A DNA stretch of 64,000 nt. It comes from Ichthyophis bannanicus. Taxonomy: Eukaryota > Chordata > Amphibia > Gymnophiona > Ichthyophiidae. Below the pieces are notes generated by a model, which was not told the DNA's origin, ran no database searches, and was given only the letters and a program-made list of their open reading frames with translations. Within the stretch, counting starts at the first letter, position 1, and each line of letters starts with the position of its first letter. Shown piece after piece: positions 52,790-63,655 of this stretch. The DNA lies in NCBI GenBank assembly GCA_033557465.1, contig CM066033.1, positions 907,954,808 to 908,018,807 on the forward strand. The letters are read 5' to 3'. The position numbers and the translations under genes are program-made.

Positions 52790-53962
52790 CAGCACTCCTT
52801 TTTAACATCTACATCCAACCAATATGCAACATTATGAAAGAGAACATCCAATACACAATATACGCAGACGACATCATGGTATACTCCCCGATATCAATCG
52901 ACAACCCGGACTTCTCTAAGATAACAGTCTGCCTTACCCAAATGACGAAGTGGTGCCAAAACAACAACCTCGCAATAAACTACAACAAGACCGAAGCTTT
53001 AATCATCACCCGGAACCAGAGCTTCATACACCCACCAAACATAAAGATACAAAGCACCACGATACCGATAAGATCAGAGGTGAGATACCGTGGGGTTACT
53101 CTGGACAGTAAACTCAACCTCAAACCACACATAGACAAAACAATCCAAAAAGCCTACTACAGGATGCGAATCATCAGGAGACTGAAACCACTCCTCGTAC
53201 CGTCTGTCAAGCACTGATAACCCCAATACTGGACTTCTGCAATCCGATATACCTTGGACTACCAAAACAAGCTCTCAAACCACTCCAGCTGGCACAAAAC
53301 ACTGCAGCTCGAATCATAGCCGGAGCCGCAAGGCAGGAGCACATCACACCTACATTAAAGGACTTACACTGGCTCCCAATCAGTGCTCGCATCAGATGCA
53401 AAACTATCATAAACCTATTTAAGATAAAAGAGCACACATCAGCCAACAGCCTCCACACGCTCATACAACCGGAAACCAGCGCACGTCCTAGAAGAAGTCA
53501 AACACGCAACCGAGTCAGTACCCCAAATGAATACAAGCACACACGCAAGGACACAACAAACAGAGCTCTCTCCATGGCTGCTCCAACAATATGGAACAAT
53601 CTACCGGACGATCTAAGGGCAACTCCAGACCTCAAAGACTTCAGAAAACAACTGAAAACCATGCTGTTCATAGAGCACTATGGTCACATCACATAACCTA
53701 AGAGAATGGATAACAGCATTCCAATCCTCCTAAACAACTGTATGTATATAAAATGTGTTTTTAGCACCACTGTAAATAGCCCACCTTGTACATAGCTCAA
53801 ACAAATCAAGCACCCAACACCGCCATCACACAACCAAGTTTCATCCTCACTGCATGTACAACACACACACTTTACCTGATTGCTTGCTGTGATACCACCT
53901 TGATTATTAAGATAAGGCGGTTTAGAAATACTGTTAAATAAAATAAATAAATAAATAAATAA
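52790..53962 (+). mobile_element. L2-clade LINE inserted in the hAT transposase
   Basis: The 6-bp ATAACT is duplicated (52784-52789 and 53963-53968). The copy starts inside RT at ALLFNIYIQPICN and shows TIYADDIMVYSP (catalytic box) and YRGVTLDSKLN. It runs through LHWLPISARIR and WNNLPDDLR in other frames to a tail of AAGGCGGTTTAGAAATACTG with TAAATAAATAAA. It is truncated in motif B. Confidence 0.9.
52834..53217 (+). pseudogene. L2 reverse transcriptase fragment in the hAT element
   Basis: 127 codons of the RT palm and thumb remain, with YADDIMVY intact and GVTLDSKLNLKPHI following. After the stop at 53217 the C-terminal half continues in shifted frames. Confidence 0.8.
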
Positions 53963-56874
53963 ATAACTGGAATACGGTTGATTATGGCGTACTTTGGGCA
54001 GACAACTCAGCCCTGCATGACCGCTCCAGCTCAGGAGGCTGAGATAGGAGTAGATATCAAAGCTTCAATGACTGTGACTACTAACGTAAATGAGACAGCA
54101 GTTAAAACTGAAGAGAAAATGGAAGTGGACTGTCCGCCATAACAGCAGGCAGAAGACGCTGCAACGGACGTTACCGAGTTTCTAGAATGTGATGATGTTC
54201 CAGTTCGGTGTCTATCTGCTGTCTGCTACTCTACAGACCTCGGCGAATGGCCCGTCGAGATTGTCGACGACATGCGCGAGTACTGGGCGACAGCAGGTAG
54301 TGTGCAATGTGCCCATTGGGATTCGGATTTCACTCCAACCAGAACTGTCTGTGCAGCCGATGGAAAACCAAGGAAATTCTCTCGTGACCTGTTCAAAACA
54401 ACTCATCTACTGTCAAAGGAACCTATCGATCGTGACTGGCTTTGCTATTCACTATCTAAGCTTCGTCTATTTTGCTTTCCATGCAAGCTAATGTCACCAG
54501 AAGTTGTAGCCTTCGGCACAAAAGGTTTTTGTAACTAGAAGCATAAGAAGCAACAAATTATGGAGCACGAGGTCAGTTCTACTCATTGAGCATCCGTGAT
54601 TAAACTGCTAATGCGACATGACACAGCAAAACGTGTTGATCAGGCACTAGTAAAGCAACGTGACAAGCAACGTGAGTATTGGCATGCTGTTCTCGAGCGG
54701 TTGTTTGAAACTATTTCTTTTTTATCTGAACATGGCCTGGCCTTTAGAGGTGACAACCAGATCACTGGCTCTACCCAAAATGGCAATTATTTGGGAATCC
54801 TTGAACTTATATCAAAATCTGATCCCTTCATGGTACAACACCTGCAGATGCATGCTAACAAGGGAAAAGGACACACTTCATACCTTTCTGCCAACATCTG
54901 CAATCAACTAATTCAGCTGATTGGCTAGTCAGTTGTCGATCAGATTAAGGGCGAAGTTCAGTCTGCCAAGTACTTCTCAATCTCAGTTGATTCGACGCCT
55001 GATATAACACACCAGGATCAGCTGACAGTGATTATGCGTTACGTGTTGCCATCTGGCCCTGTTGAGCAGTTCCTTACATTTCTACCTCAGCAAGGTCACA
55101 AAGCTGAACAGCTTGCAGATAGCTTGCTTCAGTTTCTGCACAGCTAGGGGATCAACAATGACAATTGTCGAGGACAGTCGTATGATAACGCCAGCAACAT
55201 GAGCGGCAAATACAGAGGTATGCAGGCTCTTATACGGCAGGTAAATCCTCATGCCGCCTACATACCCTGTGCAGGCCATTCCTTGAACCTCGTTGGTCAG
55301 TGCGCAGCAGCCTGTTGTGCCAATGCCGTATCGTTCTTTGACTTTGTCCAACCGCTGTACGTGTTTTTTGCTGGTTCGACAGCACGCTGGGCCATCCTCA
55401 AGGACAAGTTGAAACAGACTGTAGGCTGGCTAACACTAAAGAAACTGTCCAACACATGGTGGTCAGCACAATTTGATGTGGCAAATGCTCTGGTGAGGGA
55501 CTATGATGAGATTGTTGAAGGTCTGGAGGACATTATGGATGACAAAGTGGGTGAACACAAGGCAGAGACGTGTCAAGAAGCCAGAGGATTGCACGATCAA
55601 ATGCAGTGCCTTGAGACGGGCATAATGGCTGCTTTCTGGCAGAAGGTTCTCACAAGATTCCAAGCAAACAGCGTGTTGTTGCAGTCAGCTGATCAAAACT
55701 TGAATTCTGTTGCTGTGATTTATGACTCACTGCAGATGTACATCCAAAGCCTTTGCGAACACTTCGACCACTTTGAAGCACACAGCAAAGACCTGTCACG
55801 CTGTGAAAACTATCAGGCTGATCTCAGCAAGCGAGTAAGCAGATGAAATCGCAGATACGACGAATCCGGCGTGGACACTGAGATTCAGTTGCAACCATGT
55901 GATAAATTCCATACTGACACATTCATCATTATCTTTGACAGCCTTGCTCCTGCACTGTCGAAGCGCAAGGAAGCATATGCTGAATTGGCTGACCGATTTG
56001 CTTTCTTGCATAAAATTTCATCACTTTCTGATGCAGAAATTCGAGAAGGTGCAAGCAAATTAGTTAATCGCTATGCCTCCGATCTTCAGCCTGAACTGGC
56101 AGAAGAGTTAGTACAATTTAAGGCAGCTCTGCAAACAAAGTTGAGCAAGGAAGCATTGCAGGCGTCGGAGTTAGACGACCTGGAGGAAGATGAGAATGAC
56201 GATCCAGATAATGCTACAATCTGAAGCAAGATCGAAATTTAGTTGCATCACTTCATCATTGATAATGGCCTCCGTAGCACGTTTGCGAACACAGAGATCA
56301 CGCTGCGCATTTTCCTCTGCCTCATGGTGACGAATTGCTCAGGTGAGCGGTCATTCAGCAAGCTGAAGCTGATTAAGAATCATCTCAAATCAACCATGTC
56401 GCACAAGCGTCTGGACGTGCTTAGCTTGTTGAGTATCCAGCAGGACCTTCTGAGAGAAGTTGACTCTGAATGCATTATCCGTGACTTTGCATTAACACAT
56501 GTTCAAACTTCAACATGTTGATACTTAGCTAACTGTCAGCAGTCAGCACGTGGAATGTGCATTAATGCATTGCAAAGTTAGAATGCTTGAAACTGTAAAT
56601 TTCCAATTTGATTGTTAAGTGTTTGACAGGCTGACAGCTGTTTGTGAATTGTGATGTGGACATATGATTGTTGGCTTTGTCGGTCAGTTTGTCAGTAATT
56701 GATTAAAGTTGATTTCAATGATTTGTAATGAAATGATGTCACAAGTGACTTTTAGTGAGGAGTCCATGACATGGGCAGCTGGGCTCATCATGTGGGATCC
56801 GGCCCATCAGGGGCCCCTGCAGGCCGCCAGGTGCCAGGGGCCTCATACTGGCAAAAGACGGGCCAGCCTCTATG

Positions 56875-57290
56875 AGTATTGTTTTAGCAAGATTTCCAGC
56901 CTGAGTCATCTTGAACAACAGACTTTGTGAGTCAGGACTCAGGGTTTGAACTGACTCCTGTATCTTTTCTTCAAATCTCTCTCATTTATTTGCACACTGT
57001 TTGTTACATTTTATCTCCATTCCGGCATAGTTGCCAGTTATTTTCATCTTCTGTATATATTACAATGTGATTGCTAGAAAACTAACACAAGAAAACAAAA
57101 AAGAAAATGATTATATTACAGAGTTAGCCAGTACTATGCTTGTTTAAGGGGTGCCAACATTGTTCTCAGATTGCTCTCTTGTTTTACTTTGCTCTGTGCC
57201 CCTATTGTTTAATCATTGTCATGAGTTTTTCTGCTGTCTCATTCACTGCTTACCTTTAGTCTTACTCTTTTCCATTGTTTAAGCATTTAC
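56875..57290. other. Unassigned sequence
   Basis: This is the flank between the hAT element and the Ngaro-like region. No ORF or repeat family is recognised. Confidence 0.3.
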
Positions 57291-57392
57291 GGTGTTGGGG
57301 CTCATGATCTTTAGACAGTGTCAAGTGTGGAGGCCTTTAAGCCATGGCGGGCAGGAGGAACTGTGGTGACTTGTACAGTGTAGGGTGCCACA

Positions 57393-58399
57393 GCCAGTTA
57401 GGGCATCAAGCTTGGTACTGTATGGGCCAGGTGCACGTGACACTGCCACCAGTGTTGTCTTCCCACATGGCTTGAGATGGGCCAGATTCTTTCTGCAGGA
57501 GCAGTGTCCAGTTCTGCCTTCTGCTGAGTTGGCAGAAGCAATCCGCTTGCTTGTCTTGTTGCACTGGTTGAGCATGAGGGCCCTCCAGATAGGTTGGTTG
57601 TCCATGGCTGTACTGATTTGTGGTTTGGGACAGGGTCCCCCATGGGGAAGGGTGGAGAAGAGAAGAATCAGATTGGACTTGGAGGTGGCAAATGTCTAGG
57701 GCACCATTTGAGGGCTAAAAAATTCCAGCATAACCTTAGGTGGGGTGGTCAAGTGATTGGATCAAGAAAAGTGCAAGCAACAGGTGGAAGGGATGGATCT
57801 GATGCAAGCATGGGTTTCATCAAACTCTTGGGATTTATCTGACGGCACTTAAAAAAAATATATTGACATTTTTTCATTGCTCGTGCATGAAGTTGAAGAC
57901 AGCGGGAAGAGAGGAATGAGAATGTTAAACAGGATGGAAAGGGAATCTTTCAAAGGTGCCTATTTGTAGCTGGCTGTTGGCCTTCCGTATCTACTCGAGT
58001 ATCCTGGAAGAAGCAAAGCCAGTAATTTATGCAGGGTTGTTGTGGTATTCTGACCTGATTTTGCGGCATACCATACTTGTAGGGGATGACCTGGTTGAAT
58101 TATAATGAGAAGTTCCGAAAGGGTTTGGCAAAGGAAAGTTCAGAGCATGAGGCTTATGGAATGTTAATGTCTTGCTGACAGAGATAATTCAGGCATGTGT
58201 GTACGGTGCTATTGGGCTGAGGCCTCTCTGGATGGCTTCCAGCCTATAGGCATCCCTTCAGTTGCTAGATACTTTGGCAGAAGAGGCAGATTTCCAGGAA
58301 GCCTGCCGTTACCCCTCTTTCAGGAAATGGAGTAGGCCCATCACTTCCTTTTAGTCTTCCGGAAAGAGGCACCACAAATGTCTTCTTCCACTTCAATAT
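57393..58399 (+). other. Left part of the Ngaro-like element, unresolved
   Basis: No domain is clear. By position it should hold gag sequence. Stops are frequent in every frame; the longest piece has 104 codons (57385-57699). Confidence 0.35.
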
Positions 58400-59390
58400 T
58401 TATTTTATTTATTTTATTTTATTTATTTATAGTTTTTCTATACCGCACTATTCGGCATCAGCGCGGTTTACAATGAACAGGTTTGTACAATGTGGAACAA
58501 TCAGACATTGAACTTACATATAACAGGGAATTCCAACTTGGATAACAGGTGAACTTTATACACTATGTACATAAAGAGGGTTGCATCGTAGATGGATTTG
58601 TAATACCAGCCATGTAAGGGATGGTTCTATGTAATTGAAAGTTAAATTGGAGATTGGTTCGGCGGCTTTGGGTTGAGAGACTGTTGTGTCGTGTAATGCT
58701 GTCTAGGTAATGTTGTCAGAGTTACAGAAGTGCTGTTGAAATAGGTGGTGTTTGACGGCCTTTCTGAATTGGGGGAGGTTGTTTATGGTCCGGATTTCTG
58801 CTGGGAGAGAATTCCAGCTGGAGGGGGCAAACAGGGCAAAGGCACGTTTACTTGTTGATTTGTTGCATTTAGTGATAGCTTTTGGGAGAAGAATGGTATT
58901 GTAGGACGTGGTCCTTCTTAATCTGTTGTCTGGGGTGGGTTGTATCAGGTCTGACAAGGTGGTTGAGGTGATTCTATTAACTGCTTTAAATGTCATGGTT
59001 AAGATCTTAAATGTGATCCGGTATTGTACGGGGAGCCAGTGTAGGCTCTTCAGAATAGGGGTAATGTGGTCTCTTCGAGCTGCTCCATAGAGGGTTCTTG
59101 CTGCGGTGTTCATAGCTAGCTGCAAGGGATTTATCGAGTTGTTTGGGAGGCCAAGTAGGATAGAGTTGGCGTAATCGAAGTGGGGCATTATGATGGCCTG
59201 GAAGACTGTTCGGAAGTCATTTGGTTCTAGGGTGTCCTTCATGAGGCGTAGCGTTCGTATTTTATGGTAGATTGTCCTGATGGTATTATCTATGTGGGCA
59301 TGCATGTCCAGGCGCTGGTCCAATGTTACTCCAAGATATCTGATCGTTGTCTTGGAGATGATATGGGCAGTTGTGAGCACCCAGCATGTT
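58400..59390 (-). mobile_element. L2-clade LINE, minus strand
   Basis: The 3' end lies at the left: T-rich (TTTATTTATAG) followed by TATACCGCACTATTCGGC, the inverted GCGGTATA tail. The 5' truncation is near 59385. The tail and protein are close relatives of the copy at 36670-38222. Confidence 0.85.
58703..59380 (-). pseudogene. L2 reverse transcriptase C-terminal part (open)
   Basis: 225 uninterrupted codons cover the thumb and C-terminus: TIRYLGVTLDQRLDMHAHI, then PHFDYANSILLGLP, SLHWLPVQYRITFKILTM, FALFAPSSWNSLPAEIR and FRKAVKHHLFQQHF. Palm motifs are missing because of 5' truncation. The absence of stops suggests a young copy. Confidence 0.82.
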
Positions 59391-59532
59391 ATTTACAGCA
59401 TTAGTGCAGCAGGTGCAGAAGCCCTCATCTAGTTTTCCACTGTTCCCACCCAGATAGGGCAGATAGGGCTCAAGGGGGAAAGGGGGGCATGCCAGTCATG
59501 CCCAGAGTGGCTGGCCAAGGTTCCTTCCCCAT

Positions 59533-59920
59533 TAGGCTGGAGGATTTGTTGGACTGGCTGCAGGCTTATTCCTTTAAGGTAGTAGCACAGTTTCTGTTGG
59601 ATAGGTTTTTGGTGGGATTCATGATTCCATTCTGAGGTCCAGAGTTGTGGCATATGAGTCGCAATGTACTATCAGTATCAGAGAACAGAGCAATGAGAGA
59701 AACTGAAAAGGAGTTGCATTTGAGGCAGATTGCAAGGCCTTTTTTGGAAATCACCCTTGGAGGGCCTGGAGGTTTCATTCTTGGGTGTAGTACCCAAAAA
59801 TGAGCCAAGCAAGTTTTACCTCATTCACAACCTTTCTTTTCCAGCAGCACATGGTGTCAACTCCTTCATCAATCCTAGTTTGTGTTTGGTGTAGTATGCC
59901 TCTTTTGACCAAGCAGTGTC
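59533..59920 (+). pseudogene. Ngaro/DIRS-type reverse transcriptase, N-terminal scrap
   Basis: LEDLLDWLQAYSFKV, then VAQFLLDRFLVGFMIPF and LRQIARPFLEI recall the region before RT motif 1 in DIRS and Ngaro elements (L..WL..Y......LL.GF..GF.IP, then G.MAGPF). With frame shifts it continues toward a VPKKE..KFRLIHNLS-like stretch near 59790-59850. The rest of RT is lost or displaced by the CR1. Confidence 0.6.
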
Positions 59921-59924
59921 CATG

Positions 59925-61765
59925 ATAGAGGGATTAAAGGGGCACTAAGAGGCAACAAGGCGCTAGCCGAGAGACTGAATGAATTCTTTGCTTCGGTCAT
60001 TACTGAGGAAGATGTAGGGATGTTACCCATGACTGAAGTGGTATTTAAAGGTGCGGAAGAATTGAAGGAAATATCGATACATGGGAAGATGTACTACAAC
60101 TATTAGATAAACTGAAGAGTAGCAAATCACCTGGGACGGATGATATACATCCAAGGGCGTTGAAAGAACTGAAATATGAGATTGCAGATTTGCTATTAGT
60201 AATCTGTGAACTATCATTAAAATCATCTGTAATACCTGAAGATTGGAGAATGGCGAACGTAACACCAATTTTTAAAAAGGGCTCCAGGGGTGATCCAGGA
60301 AACTACAGACCGGTGAGCCTGGCATTAGTACCGGGAAAAATGGTACCATCATAAAGAATAAAATTGCTGAACATGTAGATAGTCATGGCTTAATGGGAGA
60401 CAACCAACATGGCTTTAGACAAGGAAGATCTTGTCTTACTAATCTGTTATGTTTTTTTGAAGGTGTGAATAAACAGGTAGACAAAGGTGAGTCAGTTGAT
60501 ATAGTGTATTTGGACTTTCAGAAAGCCTTTGATAAGGTCCCTCATCAGAGACGTTTTGCAAAATTAAAGAGTCATGGGATAGGAGGCAGTGTACTATTGT
60601 GGATCAGGAACTGGTTAAAAGATAGAAAGCAGAGGGTAGGTCTAAATGGCCAATTTTCCCAATGGAGAAAGGTGAATAGTGGTGTACCCCAGGGATCTGT
60701 GCTGGGTCCACTGCTTTTTGACATATTCATAAATGACCTGGAAAAGGGAATAACGAGCAAGGTTATCAAATTTGCAGATGACAGAAAATTATTTAAAGTT
60801 GTTAAAACCCAAGAAGATTGTGGAAAGTTGGAAGAGGATCTTGATATATTGGAAGACTGGGTATCAAAATGGCAGATGAAATTTAATGTGGACAAGTGAA
60901 AAGTTATGCACCTAGGGAAGAACAACCCAAACTATGGTTACATGATGCAAGGTTCCATATTAGGAACCACCACCCAGGAAAAAGATTTAGGTGTCATTGT
61001 AGATAACATGTTAAAACCCTCGGCCCAGTGTGCAGCGGCGGCCAAGACAGTAAATAGAATGCTAGGTATCATAAGGAGAGGAATGGAAAATAAAATAAAG
61101 GATATTATAATGCCTCTATATCGTTCCATGGTGAGACCGCACCTTGAATATTGTGTGCAATTCTGGTTGCCGTATCTTAAAAAGGATATAGCATTATTAG
61201 AAAAGGTTCAGAGAAGAGCCACCAAAATGGTAAAGGGGATGGAAGGATACCCCTATGAAGAAAGGCTAAAAAGGTTAGGGCTCTTCAATCTGGAAAAGAG
61301 CGGGCTGAGGGGAGATATGATAGAAGTCTATAAATTAATGAACGGAGTGGAATGGGTAAATGTAGATCGATTGTTTACGTTATCAGAATATAGAAAGACT
61401 AGGGGACATGCAATGAAGCTACAGGGTAACCTATTTAAGACTAATAAAAAAAATATTTTTTCACTCAGCATATAATCAAACTCTGGAATTTGTTACCGGA
61501 GGATGTAGTAAAGGCTGTTAGTGTAGCTGGATTTAAAAAAGGTTTGGACAAGTTCCTGGAGGAAAGGTCCATAAACCATTATTAAGAAAGGACCCAGGAT
61601 ATCAATGCTTGACCCAATACAAGCATTGTGGAACCTGTGTCTTCTGGGGAAACTGCTAGGTACGTATGGCCTAGATTGGCCACTGTTGGAAACAGGATAC
61701 TGGGCTTGATGGACCTTGGTCTGACCCAGTATGGCATATCTTATGTTCTTATGTTCATGCTGTGG
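59925..61765 (+). mobile_element. CR1-clade LINE
   Basis: The copy runs from the endonuclease-RT linker (IKGALRGNKALAERLNEFFA) through the whole RT to the 3' end. The 3' end reads GGACCTTGGTCTGACCCAGT, then ATGGCATATC and TTATGTTCTTATGTTC, the CR1-type terminal short repeat. It lies inside the older Ngaro-like element. Confidence 0.88.
60040..61590 (+). pseudogene. CR1 reverse transcriptase, nearly full domain
   Basis: Blocks in order are LKSSKSPGTDDIHPRALKEL, WRMANVTPIFKKGSRGDPGN, QHGFRQGRSCLTNLL and VYLDFQKAFDKVPH (motif A). Then come SGVPQGSVLGPLLFDIFIND (motif B) and KFADDRKLF (motif C, intact DD). EKDLGVIVDNMLKPSAQC, YRSMVRPHLEYCVQFW and RRATKMVKGMEGYPYEERL follow. The faults are a deletion/shift near 60350, a TGA for Cys at 60897 and a shift near 61460. 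It is inactive but not old. Confidence 0.87.
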
Positions 61766-62235
61766 CAGTTGGGTCAGGGCACTTTGATGGTAAAAGCCAA
61801 TGTTGAGTCAATGTTTCACTTGTCCACCAATAAATCACAGGAAATTGAGGCTCCTGTGAGAGGATGTCAGCTCAAAAGGAAGAAAGTGCATTTGCAGATT
61901 CATCAATCAAAGATGGATCAGGCTGAGAGAGGTTCTTTGGTGGTACTGAAGAGATCTCACTTGCACCATATGCTGAGTAGGAAGTTTCTAAATCTGCGAC
62001 CAGGAAGGGAGCAATCCTAGCTAAGCCTTTATTGGCACCCCATTGAACAGATTTCAATTTGCAGTGGTGTTGAAGAAGAGATTGGCCAGCACTAGGCTTT
62101 TTCCTTGGTTTTTACAGCACTTGCACATTCCACATTGGGGCTGCCAACTTTGCTGCTGCTTAAGGGGGTTTCCTAGTATTCATGCAGAAAATTGGTCATT
62201 GGCATTCTGACAAGTATTTGGCTTATTGGATTTCC
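61766..62235 (+). pseudogene. Ngaro/DIRS-type tyrosine recombinase, C-terminal remnant
   Basis: Across frames one reads FNLQWC.RRDWPALGFFLG, then FYSTCTFHIGAANFAAA. FMQKIGHWHSDKYLAYWI follows. As I recall, the usual text is F...L.R.L..LG...Y..HSFRIGAAT.AA, then IQKIGRW.S..Y..Y. So the H-x-x-R has become H-I-G and the Tyr region survives. The first half of the recombinase is missing. Confidence 0.6.
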
Positions 62236-62389
62236 CTTATGTGCATTAATGATAGAGTGGCTCACAGGTTCTTTTCTCCTAATTTCAAGTTGGCTTTGAA
62301 ATGGCTTCTGAGAGTTCATCTGGGACTGTCAGCTTCAGATGTCTAGATCTGCTGTCTGGGACTTTGTAGCTTGTCTTCGAACCAGCTCA

Positions 62390-62800
62390 AGAAAAATGTT
62401 TTTGTCATCTCAAGTGTTATTTATTTATTTGGAGGGCAATGATCTCTGTACTGTGAAAGGGGTGGAGCAGATAAAGAGGAATCTGCTGTTGGAAAAGTGT
62501 TATTTTCTCTATGTGTTGCTGGTATGTTCCCAGATTATTCCTCAACTGGTATAGAAGAATGTCAGACAGTCCAAGGCAGTGGACAGGCTCCATCACTGTG
62601 CCAATATAGAGGTTTCTAGGTTTATTATTTTGTTGGGGAGCTTGGTGCTTTCTCATGAATTACTGACAGTTGACTGTTCAGGTCTCTGTGGCTCAGATGG
62701 GCTTCAGCTTTCTGATATAGGTCTGAATATCTTTTTGAACTCAGTGCAGGAACTGTTAGAGGCCTGCTGTGGTGGAAACTGTCACCACTTATGGTAGGTA
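62390..62800 (+). pseudogene. SGNH-hydrolase-like domain of the Ngaro-like element
   Basis: LEGNDLCTVKGVEQIKRNLL corresponds to the GGNDL block (block III) of SGNH hydrolases. VCSQIIPQLV and the closing GSDGLQLSDIGLNIFLNSVQ (DG-x-H-L-S block with the His changed to Gln) follow in order. A lipase/esterase-like domain after the recombinase is, to my knowledge, a trait of vertebrate Ngaro elements; its role is unknown. There are two frames and one stop near 62552. Confidence 0.62.
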
Positions 62801-63550
62801 GGGGGTTCTGTTAAGTCCTTGATCAGCCTGTGATAAAAGTATGGGGACAAATTATGGAGGGTTGAAAAGAAGGCTAGCGTGCATCACCAATGTGAGTCTT
62901 GGATATAGCCTAGTATTGTTGCAGGCCTGTGTGGGAAGGGGTTCTGAGGAACTGCACCATGGCTAGGTTGACACCAAATAACCAGGTGACTGAATACTGT
63001 TGTGGAACTACGTTAAGAGGCTGGCACTGTGTAAATATGAGGGGAAAGTAGAAATGACTGATCTGGGATGGTCTGGTCTATGAAATGTTGGAAAATAAAG
63101 CTGAAACCATGTTTTTTGCCATCATAAGTTTATTTGTTTTTCATTTGTTCAAATGAACAAAGAGGTATGGCAAGTGCCTATGTTAGGAAGAGGGAAATTA
63201 AAATTATGAACCTGCATTGATTTTCTAGCCCTTAGCAAATGACTTGAACCTCTTCAAGTTCTGGTCATTCTCAATAGAGTAATGCATAGGATCATGGTAA
63301 ACATTCATGACCTCTTTATCTCTGCATCTTCTTGAAATCCAAAACCTGGTTTCTCCCTGAAGATTCTGCTTTGGTTGCTGCCATCGGTCATGGAGGCTAC
63401 TTATTTTCCCATAGTCCTCAGCCCACTGGTCATGGTGGTGGTGTTGGGATTCTACTCTCTCACTCTTTCCAGTTTCAACCCCTCACTCTGTCTCAGTCTC
63501 ACTCCTTTCCTTCATTTGAAATCCACTCCATCTGAAGAACAACTCTAGCT
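62801..63550. other. Unassigned sequence
   Basis: It may be the 3' untranslated part of the Ngaro-like element. Around 63360-63500 it is CT-rich with CACTCT/CTCTCACTC runs. No ORF is recognised. Confidence 0.3.
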
Positions 63551-63655
63551 CATCTCAAGCCACCCTACACTGTACAAACCACCACAGTTCCTTCTGCCTG
63601 CCATGGCTTAAAGGTCTCCACACTTGACTCTGTCCAGAGATCAGGAGCCCCAATA

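Larger units (their letters stand above)
52697..56521 (+). pseudogene. hAT transposase, in-frame stops only
   Basis: The protein starts MTSRERDINRKYKSGWQKR and is interrupted at codon 31 by the L2, whose target duplication preserves the frame. It continues through a TTF-type zinc finger (RKFSRDLFKTTH, then WLCYSLSKLRLFCFPCKL near 54440-54490). The hAT catalytic region follows: FSISVDSTPDITHQDQL, GQSYDNASNMSGKY, CAGHSLNLVG and TRWAILKDKL-like. The C-terminal dimerisation domain reads NCSGERSFSKLKLIKNHLKS (56334-56393). All pieces lie in one frame. Stops occur at 54140, 54536, 54587, 54926, 55145, 55844, 56222 and 56240, with no frameshift noticed. Confidence 0.88.
52060..56866 (+). mobile_element. 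hAT DNA transposon, 4.8 kb with L2 insertion
   Basis: A perfect 8-bp target duplication, CCTCTATG, lies at 52052-52059 and 56867-56874. The ends are related inverted repeats: CTGACCCGTCTATATGGG at left and, inverted, CTGGCCCGTCTTTTGCC at right. Subterminal GGGGCCCC blocks occur on both sides. The interior encodes a single hAT transposase frame with an N-terminal TTF-type zinc finger and C-terminal dimerisation domain. Without the 1,173-bp L2 the element is about 3.6 kb. Confidence 0.92.
57296..63655 (+). mobile_element. Old Ngaro/DIRS-like YR retrotransposon, nested
   Basis: About 97 bp at the left (57296-57392) is the reverse complement of 63553-63653. Between them, in broken plus-strand frames, are an RT start (59533-59920), a tyrosine-recombinase C-terminus (about 62000-62235) and an SGNH-hydrolase region (62390-62800). 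As far as I know, that set of genes fits vertebrate Ngaro elements. Ngaro ends are normally split direct repeats, so the inverted ends are unexpected and the outer limits are uncertain. An L2 (58400-59390) and a CR1 (59925-61765) are inserted. Confidence 0.6.

Noticed and set aside
52697..56521. Domesticated hAT gene or stop-codon recoding
   Set aside because: Intact inverted ends with a perfect 8-bp duplication and eight stops fit a dead transposon.
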